From NCBI GenBank assembly GCA_036852015.1, contig JAANDG010000094.1:124001-188000 (forward strand): a stretch of DNA of 64,000 bases, in the 5' to 3' direction. The notes beneath the pieces are model-generated. The model was not told the origin of the DNA and did no database searches. It saw nothing but the letters and a program-made list of their open reading frames with translations. This document shows, piece after piece, positions 24,441-36,700 of this stretch. Positions within the stretch are counted from its first letter, which is position 1. The number at the start of each line of letters is the position of its first letter. The position numbers and the translations under genes are program-made. The DNA comes from Pelodera strongyloides (Eukaryota > Nematoda > Chromadorea > Rhabditida > Rhabditidae).

Positions 24441-24964
24441 CACTTCAGTAGGCAGTTGAGCTGTTTTCTAGTTCCTCTGTTAAAAATGTGTGCCAGAGTG
24501 ATTTGTGAAGTATTTTCAGTTGCTATTTGGTTATTGAATAGTAGCTAACAGGACTTTCGCACAATTATATCTTAAAATTACCCTGAAATTAGTTTACCGT
24601 CAGCTAATTAGCTTTTCTACATGAGTTCAACTTCAAATTATTGGCCAACAAATAAACTTCCCTAAGAGCAGCTGCTTTTAGATTTATTGAAATATATGGT
24701 TTTATTGAAACATTCACATAAAACAGTACTTAAAATAAGAAAACAACGATTAGAAAACGACAGATGTTTCCAACTGATCGAAATTGCTACATCTTTTACT
24801 CATCCTGAGATATATTCTCTTTTTCATACTTACATTTTTTGATTAAATTTACTGTCTGTTTTGGAATGTGTAAATCGTAAATGGAATTCAGTGACTTTAG
24901 CTAGCGCTTCAAACGAGCGAAGAGCGTATACAAGACACATGACGCAGAGTTAAACTTCTCGTTT

Positions 24965-25005
24965 CTCACCAGGACGACCGCGGTTCGATTCCCGCCGGCA
25001 CCCAC
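24965..25005 (+). repeat. tRNA B-box remnant
   Basis: CGGTTCGATTCCCGCCGGCACCC resembles the T-arm and 3' end of a tRNA-derived unit; the A-box part is not clear. Confidence 0.3.
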
Positions 25006-25115
25006 TGAAATGTTGCGACCGAAAACGTTTCAGCATTCAAGGAGTTGCCAAGATCGACTTGGTTGTGCTATGGCTTTATTACACTGCAAGTTTGAGGCTA
25101 TTACAAATACCGTAA

Positions 25116-25222
25116 ATTTTAAAGCGATACAACGGCTGGTTTTTGAAAGTAAATTGCATTTCCTTGTGTTGTATGCAAATGAATATAATTAGACTCAAAA
25201 TCGCGCAGTTATTTGCATACTC
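25116..25222. mobile_element. TTAA MITE, truncated copy
   Basis: TTTTAAAGCGATACAACGG at the left plus the TTTTTGAAAGTAAATTGCAT interior; no matching right terminus seen. Confidence 0.45.
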
Positions 25223-27170
25223 ACTTACTAACGTTGGAAGTGAAACACTAGTTACCTATATGAATCCAACCTGGCAAGTTCTCAAGGAAGGCTTGTTAAT
25301 TTCAGCCCTCAAAAACTGGTATTCTTTCCTTTCAATTTTCACGGACATAAATTGTCTAGCCGTATAGACATCCTACAAGTCGGTAGTAACTCAGTTTTTC
25401 AACAATAATAACTACTACCTTTCAACTTGCAAACTTACCGGTTGGCGGGGGTAATTTACTAAGCAAATGCTTCTAGCTTCGCAGTTTTTCCGACTGTAAA
25501 CAAGTCAAACCCTAGTCCAACGATGTATAATCCTACCTAAATGTGTTTGCTACTATTATTACTTATTCACTAAATACCCTTAAATAATCTTCAACCAAAA
25601 GTACACATCTTAATAATAATAATAATAATTTATTTCCAGTTGCATCGATTCTTTCAGTTGATCTATGACAATATTCGATGATCAATGTCTCGAACTTTCA
25701 CTTGTGCCGGTAATTAAGTCGCTCTAACTCTCTTTTCTATAACACTATATCCGATTCACTCTAGCCATGTCTCTGACCGCATATACAGAGTCCGAAGAGG
25801 CTCCCTTTACAGTGGACTTTCTATCTTTCTAACGCCATAATTGACATTGTGTATTGGCTCAACTAGGTCGCGACTTGGTACTCGATACAGCGCAAACGCA
25901 CTCTATTTAGACATTGAAACTTGAAACCTAGAATTGAAACTTTCACTTTTGTCGAGCCTGGTATATTATTGAGTTTCCGCATAATGATCTTGCAGACTTC
26001 TTATTAGATACCAGCCGGCTACACCGCCTGAGTCGTCTTTCCATATTTACGAAACGTCTGTAACGTAGATGGAAATCTTTACGAATGAAGATATATATCG
26101 TTATTTTACATGAGAATATTCTAATTTGAGATGCGGAACTCTTTTATATCCAAAGCGGAACAATTTATTCGAATTATGCTTCCGTAACGTGAGTGCTAGC
26201 GCACGCTACAGTTACTCTTTTATATAATAAGAATTGTGGGATCTTTCAAATATCTCAGAAACCTTTAACCATTGGTACATCTGACTGTATCTGATCAAAA
26301 CCGTAGTTCTTTTTCATAGCGCCAGAACCATTCAGCAAACGTAGGGCCCTGTGGCCTAATGGATAAGGCGTCGGTCTCCTAAACCGAAGATTGCAGGTTC
26401 GAGTCCTGCCAGGGTCGAGATTTTTGCAGTGAGAATTATTTACCCTTTTCATACGGATTTGTTTGCCTTTATTTGGCTTTTGTTGTGTTAACATTTATAT
26501 TTTTTCACTTGCCTTTATTTGACTTTTGCTGTTTTAACATTTGTATTTTTTTCACTTTATTTAAGTTAATGATACAACTACTGTATAAAATCCCCACAAA
26601 AATCCAACTGTTAAAACCCATAAAGAAACCTTTATAAAGTTATCCTCGAGTCAAGTTCATGGTCGCGTTTACCTTCAAAACGCTGTCACTTGCGATTAAC
26701 CTACGACAGCTCAAATCCGCACCTTATCCGCCTTTTAGCGGTACTTTCGCGACCGCCGTCTTCAAATCCGCAAATCGCGCGCACCTCAAGCACCGCGCGA
26801 AGCGCGCGTGTGCTGTAACCTGATCTTGTGCATGCGCAGGAGCTAGCTTTCTCAATTGTATATGGATATGGCATATAAGAAGTCATACTGAGCCTCTTAA
26901 GCCTCGATTTCTCAAATTTGGACCGGATTTTTCGAAAACTACTTGAAAATAGTCTTTTCATATTATATCGTGTTGGTCAAAAAACCCAAGCGCACCTTAG
27001 CATAGTTGCGCAATAGTATCTTGAGTCTCATTTGTTAACGTTACCCACTTAGGGACTGCATAAACTATTACTATATTCTTTCCCGGTGAGGGTTAATCTG
27101 TTCTATGGTAGAGCAAACACCGTAGTTGTAAGTGTTTCTATTTTTTTTGCGCTTTTGTTTATTCTATGCG

Positions 27171-27201
<31 letters not shown>

Positions 27202-27738
27202 CTTCTTTGTTTTTTTTTTCTGACGAGCTTATTTACTGTAAATTTGGGCCATTCGCCTTACGCAAATACGTAGGTTAACTGCCGGAGGTGGGCGGCCCTT
27301 GTCTCTTACAACCTTGCCATTCAGCTAGCGCTAGATGTTTGTAAAAACGTTGGTGCCTCTGGCTTTTGGGAAACAGTAGGCTTATCACCATAGTAAACGT
27401 AATAAAAAGCTGCTTATTTTGTTTAAAATAGTTTTATGTACATTGAAGGAAATTTTTTTCTGTGCGCCATTAGTGTGCCGCGCATCCCTGTTTAACAATC
27501 GTCAGAAAATTGCCAGGAGGGGTGCGCGAACTATTCTTTTTCCTCGCGCACTTCAAGCGCAACTGATGTCCCTATTAATGCTACCCTTTTATTGCCGTGG
27601 AATTAATGAATTATATATTTCTTGTTTTATTTATTTTTTATTTCTGCTTCTCTGTCTTAATTTCCGCGTAATTACTAAACAATTATTCTGAAAAAAAAAA
27701 ACGATTTCAACATAGAAAGGAAATTCAGTTATCGGCGG
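25223..27738. other. Intergenic around tRNA-Arg, no protein gene seen
   Basis: AT-rich, with a (TAA)n stretch at 25613-25630 and a T-rich run at 27172-27217. Apart from the tRNA-Arg gene no exon is supported. The part before 27739 should hold the promoter of the PAN multi-domain gene. Confidence 0.4.
26345..26417 (+). tRNA. tRNA-Arg (anticodon CCT)
   Basis: A complete 73-nt cloverleaf. Acceptor stem GGCCCTG/CAGGGTC (one G-T pair), D-arm GGCCTAATGGATAAGGC, anticodon stem TCGGT/ACCGA with loop CTCCTAA (CCT at 26378-26380), T-arm GCAGGTTCGAGTCCTGC, discriminator G. No intron, and no encoded CCA as expected for a eukaryote. Decodes AGG. Confidence 0.95.
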
Positions 27739-30700
27739 ATGTATATTTTCTTCCTATTTTACTTACTCTTTATTTCTCCAACGAGTTTTGCGACCTCACA
27801 AGTTGTGGAAGATATTTCAAGGCCAAATTTCATGTAAGTTATTTATTTATTTATTTTTATTTGTATTTCTAAGGACTCAGTAGTCTTGGGATTCGAGGTG
27901 TAAAACACGGTGAACTTCTCCTCCTAATCACTTTATTGGTCGGGATAAAACTCCATATGGCAGAGGCTATTTAAGCACGCACGAATGGGCGGAGCCCAAT
28001 ATCAGCTGATAATGTGAAATCTGTGATGTAATCGGCGAATACTAACAAATAATCTATTTGTGGGAAATTGAATGGATATTGAAACTAATTTATAGCGTTG
28101 AATTTGATACATCTGTCCATGACAAAAAGTATATATAATATTATAGTTAGTAAAATATCTATTTAATGGTAAAATTAGTATAAAACATAGGTAATTAATG
28201 GTGCAGAAGCCTAGCTATGGGGTTATGAAAAAAAATGTTGGGAAAACCGATCCGTGCTCGCAAATTTGTTAGAGAGACCCTAACAAACCAAGTCCGGTAA
28301 GACAGAGAGGCTCTGACTCACATAAATGCACTTTCCGTAATGGTCAAACTTTAGAGAGACTCTAATGTCCGAAACCAAAAAAATCCTTTGGTCCGTGATT
28401 GGGAGAGTCTCCACTCCTCTGTTAAACATTCATTGAGGTGGATTCTAGAGAGACCCTAGATCCGAAAAACTGATTCGGGAGAGACTCCGCCAACAGTTTC
28501 TCAATGGTTGCTGGTTCCTGACGAATTGGAGAGTCTCCAGAAGTACATTTGGGAGAGACTCCCGGAGAAATTGAAAAAAATTGCAAGTAAATCGTACGAG
28601 GGCTCAAATATTGCATGAGAGAGACTCTCTGGTGCTAAAATTTTGGCAAGTAAATTCGAATAATGGCACAACTATAATGAGTGAGAGAGACTCTCGAATG
28701 GAAGGTGACCTGGTTGCTAGGAGAAAGCAAGAAAGGCAACACTTAAAAAAAATGAAAAATGGTGTCTGGAAAAAACAGACATTGTGAAAAAATACAAATA
28801 GATATGTAAAAATGATAATGTCCGGTCCTATTATAATTGGTGCAGTTTTGGTTCTGCTGTATTCTTACGAATGCATGACAGGAACACGAATACTTCCGGA
28901 CATGCCAAAAAGACCGTAATTCCCAAGCCGGTTAGTACTGCTAGCAGAATGAGGAGAATGAGAATCTTTCCTCCAATATACTCTGCAATTGCTGACCAGA
29001 TGTGTCCAAAATCTGGTATCTGCACTGTCCTTTCATTGCTGTTCCATGATGCGGCACGTAGAATTCCTTCTGGAGGTGCGGAATAACGAAGCAATCCTTC
29101 GATTGTGGGTTGCTCTTCTGCGATGGAACAGGAACTTTCGCATTGAACCAATATGCGCGCACTGTCGAAAAATAAGTTGTGCTCAGACTGAGGAGAGTCT
29201 GGTCCGCAGGGAACGGTGAACATTTGCTGATCTCCACATATTACGGTAGCTACCGTGTCCGAATCAGAGTAGCACGTTGTCGTTGTAAGTGCTCCTTGAA
29301 TGCACCCATAGCATCCTTCAACTGGGGACAAGTGCATCTTGCATGTTGATTGCTTATTCGTCTCCTGCAGCAAATCGGTCGATGCCTCCCATGACCATTC
29401 GACGACTAGGGTCCATGGTGAAGTCGTCTCAGCGCGGAGTTTTCCATTTCTGTAGAAGATTTTCATTCCTGGCTGTGTCACTGGGAGTACTGTCTCAAGC
29501 TCGGAGAACAAAGAACTGAGATTCTTGTTGTTGCGTACACAATTCATGTCGTTCACAGCTGGTAGACAGTCACATTGTGGGTGTGCCGAGCAGGTACCTT
29601 CTTGGGCATCTCCAAATGTCGGGCATCGAAGGTGTATCGGAAAGTTCTCCGGAAGAATGGCAATCGTGTCGTTGTTCTTCGCAAATTTGCGGGCCAGAAG
29701 TGGGCGATTTTCCGTCTGCAGCTGTGTTAGCGTGAATCGGTGTCCGTTAATCGTCTTCTGTCTTCCAGGTATCAGCGGAACTTCATAGTGCTGTGTAGAT
29801 GAGTCGTTGGAAAGATCGATGAGAACCGTCGCGGTTGAAATCCAGGACGTGCAACTCAGGATCTGGTCGACATTCATGTCATCCGGAATGAGAGACTCTT
29901 TCCAGAACAGGCATCCTGGGGCAGGAAAAAGACAGCCTCCTTGAATGAATCCAGCACTTTCTGTGCATCGAGTTACTCCGGGATAATCGTTGTAGCGTCC
30001 GAGTTCTTCCACAGTGGATTCCGGTTTGACCTGGGCACAGGCGTCATTTGTGCATGATCCGGTGTGTGCACATCTTTTGCTGCTTGCAACGAAGTGGGAG
30101 ACCGAACGAGTATGAGTCTCAATGACTGGAACGCAGTAAAGTAATGGCTTTTGCCACGTGATTCGAGCATGAAGGAGAAGTGTATCCTTGTGCTGAACGT
30201 GAACACACCCCGTTGGGCTCATCTGGGACAAGTACAGTGTTTGCTCGTGGGTATTCCGACAATGACCTCCTTGATCGCATTGTAGCTGAGTGCGCAATCG
30301 GCACGTGGTCGCATCCTTGTGACAGCACGAATGGTAGAAATCCGACGATCGTCATGGGAATCAAAACATATCCAGAGTGTCGTCTGCGAGTATGTCGTTG
30401 TTGACCGCGATGCCCTCTGCAGCAGGTTCTGTAGATCATCTTCCAAACGTGCAGAAGAACGTACATCGGTAGCAGACCAACCCGTAGTGCCATAACCATG
30501 CAGGTAGCGAGTGAGCACCGTACTGTACACGCAAGATATATCGCGGCGATGGACAAGTATATGCTGATTATCAGAATGGCTGTCACAGATCTCGGGTGGC
30601 AGTCTGCATTGGCAATGTTGTCCAGGCACCAAGTGCAGGTTATTGCTTCGCAAAATTTCGTGACAGCTGGGCAGTGTAGTTCGACATGTTCAACGGGTTG

Positions 30701-33700
30701 CTGCGGAATGCGGAATTTCGCGGTAGCTGAGAAATTGCTGCTCAGGATCGAAGGTGGCAGTCCAATCACTCCCTGAGATGAAATCCATGATCTGGAGCAT
30801 AACCCAGTCGCACATAGTTCCACTTCCGTCGGTTCTGTCGTGTTGCAGTAGATGTGAATTCCTCCTGGTGAGCACTGGCTGATGCATGAGCCATAGTTCG
30901 ACGTTACTGCAGTACTTCCACTGGTCAGTCCGAATATCATGCTGATCAGCATGGCAACTCTCCACGGCGACGTCGTCAAACGAAGAGTCTTGACATCAGT
31001 TCTTCGTGGTTCTCCCGTGAACCGATTGATCTGTAGATCTGCATTGGCTACCACATTGTTGACAAGATGCTCGCTTTCGTCGTCCGTATCATCTTCTCGA
31101 TAATCCTGTCCGCGGGGAAGGCGACAAGATCTCAGGGGTTGTCGTCTTGGTTGAGGGCTGTCTTCTTCTTTCTCTTGATCCATATGTCCAGCATCACTTT
31201 CTGACATCTCCATGGGAATGAGAAGTGAAACAGCGCGGGTGACTTCATTTCCATTTGAAGTGCGAAGTCGAACATTCCTAACGTACCCGTCAGATCCCGG
31301 ACATACTTCCACAATTTTCGCCAGTGGCCAATCGTAGCGGGGTTTGATCAGGTCCTTGATAAGAACGATGTCTCCCTTTGACGGAGGTAATGGTGTACAC
31401 TGGAACTTCATTTTGTTCCTGTTGATCTCGTGGAGCCCCTTGAGGTAATGTTCCTGGAAATGGTCCCAAACATGCTGGGTGTGTTCCTGACTAGCTGCAA
31501 GGGCGCGGAGAACATCACTGCGGGTTTTCATCGTGACCGCTTCTGAAGATGGCAGATAGTCCTCATCCTCTGGTAGAAGAACATCAGGAATCAGAACTCG
31601 AACTCCCTTTGCGAGGAAGTTGGATGGGCAAACGATTTCCCAATCGTCTGCGGTATTCGTGTACGTCAAAGGTCTCTGATTAATTGCTGATGCGACTTCC
31701 TTGAGAACAGTTCGAAGGTCTTCGACGGTAGGACGGCTTTTCCGGAACTGCTTGTGGAGAGCTCTCTTCACGGATCCACAGAGTCGTTCGTAGCAGCCTC
31801 CTTGCCATGGTGAATATGCCGAAATGAAGTGCCACTCGATTCCGTTGTCGACCATCTCCCTCTGGATCTGATTCACCGAATTCCCTGTCGTTGACAAGAC
31901 TTGGTTAAGAATTCGGTCTCCCATAACGAATGTAGGCGCGTTGTCGTTCGTAATCGACTTCGGTATTCCATGGTCTGCAAAGAATCGTCGAAGGGCCTGC
32001 AGGAATGCGGACGTGGTCATTTCACTGACAACATCAAGGTAGATTGCTCTCGTAGTCAGGCAGGTGATCAGCAATATCCATCTCTTCGTCGGATCATCTC
32101 TTGACGACTCTCTGGTCTGGAACGGTCCAAGATAGTCCAGTCCGACATGTTCGAATGGCCGTGTGCAATTCACTCTCCTGGAAGGGAGATCCGGTGGGTT
32201 GGGGTACCCATATGGTCTCTGGTTGATTGCGCGGCAAGGGCGACAGTCCCGGAGAACCTTCCGAACGCATCCTCGAGGTTGCGTGATCCAGTATTTCGAT
32301 CGAAGTGCTGCCAAGGTTTGGTTCTCTCCGGCATGCATCGATTTCTCATGGTAGTGTTCAACTATCATCTTCGCCAGCGGGTGCTTTCCTTGGATCAGGA
32401 CCGGTTGTTGAGCTTCCAGCGGAAGACGCGAATTTCCAAGTCTTCCATGACATCGAAGAACCCCGTTGTTGTCTCTTGAGGCCTTGAGTGACTGGAACAT
32501 GGTCTTTTCCGAGAGGTGTCCGAAGGTTTCAGCTTGGTGTAGACGAATGATGATGTTATGTCCCTGCTCCATATCCTTCACTGAATTTTCGAGTTGATCT
32601 GTGAGCTTCGTCAGCTCCGGTAAGGATGTCTGCAGCTTATCCCTCAATGCGGCATTGTTTTTTGCGCATTTGTTGATGAATTTTCCGATGAGGCTTCCAG
32701 CTTTGCAAATACGAGTTAATCGGCTGCTTTGCTGTCCGTGTGCAGGAGTCCCGACGCCTTCATTCCAATTGAGGCATTCATTTGCCTTCGGGATCACAGT
32801 CAGAGCTTATGTCACTTGAACCGTCTTGATCCCAGGTTGAGATTGACGTGGATCTTCCGGAAGAGGCGATTCCGCCTCTATTTCTTGAACGATGGTGAAT
32901 CGTGTGTCAGCTTCGGGCCACTGATGCGGATTGTCCGTGATGAATGCCGGTCCACGAAGCCATGTTGATGCGAGTAGCTGAGCTTCCGTCGTTCCTCGAC
33001 TGAGATGATCTGCTGGGTTCAGGTGAGTGCGAACATGTTGTGCGTGGAAGTTGTACTGTCTCCATGATCGAGCGATTTCCCGTATTTCGCTCGTGCGGTT
33101 GTAGACGAGAGTACCCAGCCTCTGTGCGCGAATGTGAGTACGATCCATCTGAAGCCATCCCAGTGCAACTGTTGAATCACTCAGGACGTATATCTGCGCG
33201 AACTGGTTCCGGCCCAGTTCCTGCAAGAGAAAACTGGCTAGACGGAATCCGAGGGTCAAAGCCAGTAACTCCAATTTTGGCACAGTAGCCTTGTTGCGTA
33301 GAGGTGCTAGTTTTGTGCGGCTGACCAGGAGATGTGCGGACGACTCGGTGACGAGATAGACACAAGTCCCATACGCGGTAGTTGATGCGTCAACAAAGAG
33401 AACTAGCGTAGACAGTTTCGTAGGTGTTGTGCCGAGGAATCGTGGAATCCGGACCTTGCTTCCATGTACCTCATTTACCAGCTTCTCCCATTCTCGTTTC
33501 TGTTCGTCAGAAAGAGGTGTATCCCACTGATGATCCTTGTTCACGAAGAGTTGTTGAAGAAATAGCTTCATCGTGAGTGTAAGCGGTGCGACAATTCCGA
33601 GTGGGTCGAAGATGGAGGCCACCGTTTGGCTGACAATGCGTCGAGTCGGCCCACAAGTTGGCTCGCATTGGACATCGATCTGCACACAGTCTTTCTTCAC

Positions 33701-36700
33701 GTCCCAGGCCACACCGAGAATCTTTGTGTTGTCGTTCTTCAAAACCTTCTCGTCCGGAAGGTTGGAGATTAGTGTCCGCTTATTGGATACAAATTGTCGA
33801 AGATTCATGGACATCGAATCGAAGAATTGTAGAGCATCGTAGATCTTGTCTCTTCCGTCGAATATATTATTAGCTCCGAGAAACACATTGTCCACATACA
33901 GTTGACTCATCAGATCGTCTCTGGCTTCTCCTCCATTGCCTTCTTCCAAGTGAAGGTTGATGACGGCACTCAATAGATAGGGCGATGAGTTGATGCCGAA
34001 CGGAAGAACGCGGTGACGGTAGTGCTGGACGTTGTCTGCGGAGGGAGGCTTATTCCAGTCAATTGGTACCAGAAAGCGTGTGAGGTCCTTGTCTTCCTCG
34101 TTGAGCTGCACCATCAAGAATGCCTTCTCTACGTCGGCCGAGACGAGATATTGGGCGGTGCGGGAACGGAGGATAACCCCGATAAGGTTAGGCAGATTGT
34201 TGGGTCCTTGATGGAGTGTCTCGTTCAGCGACAGCTTTCCTCGTTCATGTGCAGATGCATCGAATACGACTCGTACCTTCGTGTTCTCCTTTCCCATGGA
34301 GACCACTGGTTGGTATGGTGCGTAGAACACTGGATGCGGGCAGTCGAGTTTTTCTTCAGGGATAGGCTCGATCATTCCTTTATCCTCTTGCTCTGCGAAG
34401 TTGGCCTGAATCTGTTGCATGACCCAAGGCTTGTCTCCGCATGAATTGAACATGCTCCGTAGACGACCAAAGGCCATAGTCTCGTTCCGGGATAGATTTT
34501 CGATCTGGTCTTCCTTCTGGGGAAACGAGATGAAGTACTTGCTAGCCTTGTATTCTGTTGTAGCTTCAAATTGCTCCTGGACCATCTGATCGACAACAGA
34601 GCGAAGATTCTCTTCCGACGAGATTCCTTCGTTGAACTCCTTGATTCCCAGAGCTTCTGTCATCCAATATGTCTCAGAATCGGACGGTTCTCCAGGTTCC
34701 TTCATTTCCAATACAGTGTGTACGTGTGCTGTCATTGCAGCTGTCGAGTTTCCAGTTCTGAGGTATCCGAAAAGCGATGGTACCAGCATAAGTCCCGACG
34801 GCAACGTGAAGCTGTTCTTCTTGTTCTTGAACAAGAAATTCCAAATGTAGTCGCATCCGAGCAGAATTTGGAACTTTTCCGAATGTTCTTCCGTGTTTCT
34901 GTCCGACATCAGCAATCCGTTATTTACGATCTCCTTCAAATCCTTTTCTTCCATCCTTGGCACCGTTGGTTCAGTGGTAGAATGCTCGCCTGCCACGCGG
35001 GCGGCCCGGGTTCGTTTCCCGGACGGTGCACCATGTAAAACACGGTGAACTTCTCCTCCTAATCACTTTATTGGTCGGGATAAAACTCCATATGGCAGAG
35101 GCTATTTAAGCACGCACGAATGGGCGGAGCCCAATATCAGCTGATAATGTGAAATCTGTGATGTAATCGGCGAATAATAACAAATAATCTATTTGTGGGA
35201 AATTGAATGGATATTGAAACTAATTTATAGCGTTGAATTTGATACTTCACAATTTTTTTGAAGAAATAATACATAATATGTAATATGTTGCAGCCCGTTT
35301 CCATACATTGATATATTTTCCTAAAAAGAAAAAAATGCTCGAAGTTGAATGTCCCTTTTAAATATTATTAATATCCTCTTCACCTCCAGCTTATCCAGCA
35401 ACATTTGCGAAACTTTTCAGCACGCTTATTTTCTCCAATTTCTTTTCCCTGCTGTCTATTTCTATTTCTATGCTCTCGTAGTTCATTCCTAGTTCCAAGA
35501 ATACCAAATATGGATACACATCGAGTTCAAAATAAGAGTTCATAGATCTGTGGGAAAGTCCTTTTAATTAACACGCGTAACACGCGCGTCTTACATACAC
35601 ACGTATGCATCCTTTGTTATGGTTAGAGTTCCTATTCCTATTATGTGTAACGCGTCCGCCTCTGCTAAACCCATACGCCGCGAACTATTAGCGAAAGTTA
35701 CATGTAGGGCACACGTAGACACTGCAGCGGTAGGGGAGCAGGTCCGGTATGGGTAATACAATTACAGAATTTCACTTTTATATGTAGGAAAGAGTGTCAA
35801 TAGGTAATTGTAATTATGATAATTGAAAAATACCTTAGTTTCACGCTTCATCCCACCCGAGAAAAAATCGAGCTAATCGTGCTGACCCCTGAATATTTTT
35901 TAGTGTTTATCTTATGAGCCAGGAAAAAATACACATGAAGTACTGCATGGAGGGAGAAATGTAGAGAAGAGAGAGAGAGAGAGACAGAGAGAAAGAGGGA
36001 GAGAGAGAAAGATGGAGAGTGAGATAGAAGCGAGAGATGAGAGGACAGAGATTTTTTTTAATTTTCATAAGCTTGCCCATGTTTAGTCTTGATTCATCAC
36101 ATGATGTGCAACCATTCAACGCAGACGAAAGACAACTGAATTGGCAAGATTCCAGGTGGGTAGAAGTTTTTTTGGGGGAAAAAAACTATTGAAAGAAATG
36201 TACAGCCGCTTAGAAATTGGAGTTGATCCCTTTTCACGACAAAAATATGGCTATAACAAAGTTCCATTCGGCGACGAGTCCATGGTTTTTTTCGTGGGCC
36301 AACCCATTTGGTGACCATTTCTTGACCATGTGCTGACCATGTTTCATCGAGAACCGTTATCTAATGGTCACCAACTGGTCACTAACCAGTAAAAAAAACC
36401 ATTTGGTGAAGGGACAGCTATGGGTTTTCTATGGTTTCGGCAATTATTACGTTTTCCACTGATAAAGGACAAGAGGAATCGTGTTTGTCCGCATTTGCGT
36501 TGTTGGTATATTGAGTATTGTGGTGTACTTGCTTGATTTTTTTCATTCATTTGTAGTTTTGAAAACGTTTAGAAGCTCGGAACGGTCTGCAGAACTACCT
36601 ACCCGACGCTTACGAAGTCAGAAGAAATTGAAACGGGCTAAGAAAAGCCGGGACGAAAAGTTCCAGAACTATGAGCTGCCACCGCAAAGGGTAATTAACC

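Larger units (their letters stand above)
27899..35245 (-). mobile_element. Env-bearing BEL/Pao LTR retroelement, gag-deleted, with captured tRNA-Gly
   Basis: Order in element orientation: 5' LTR (35245-35034), complete antisense tRNA-Gly(GCC) plus CCA (35033-34960), protease remnant, RT and RNase H, integrase, envelope-like region, a 3' region with palindromic GAGAGACTC motifs, 3' LTR (28111-27899). The LTRs are nearly identical, implying a recent insertion. Gag and most of the protease are absent, pol is cut by one in-frame TAA and env changes frame, so this copy is non-autonomous. No 5-bp target duplication is seen: left flank CGAGG, right flank TTCAC. It lies antisense in intron 1 of the PAN multi-domain gene. 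Confidence 0.92.

Noticed and set aside
29000..30800. Several plus-strand frames of 70-92 residues inside the retroelement
   Set aside because: They are antisense shadows of the env-like and integrase frames.
34960..35030. Ordinary nuclear tRNA-Gly gene
   Set aside because: CCA is present, the LTR follows without spacing, the orientation is that of a primer, and the B-box carries T at position 58. It is a cDNA copy.
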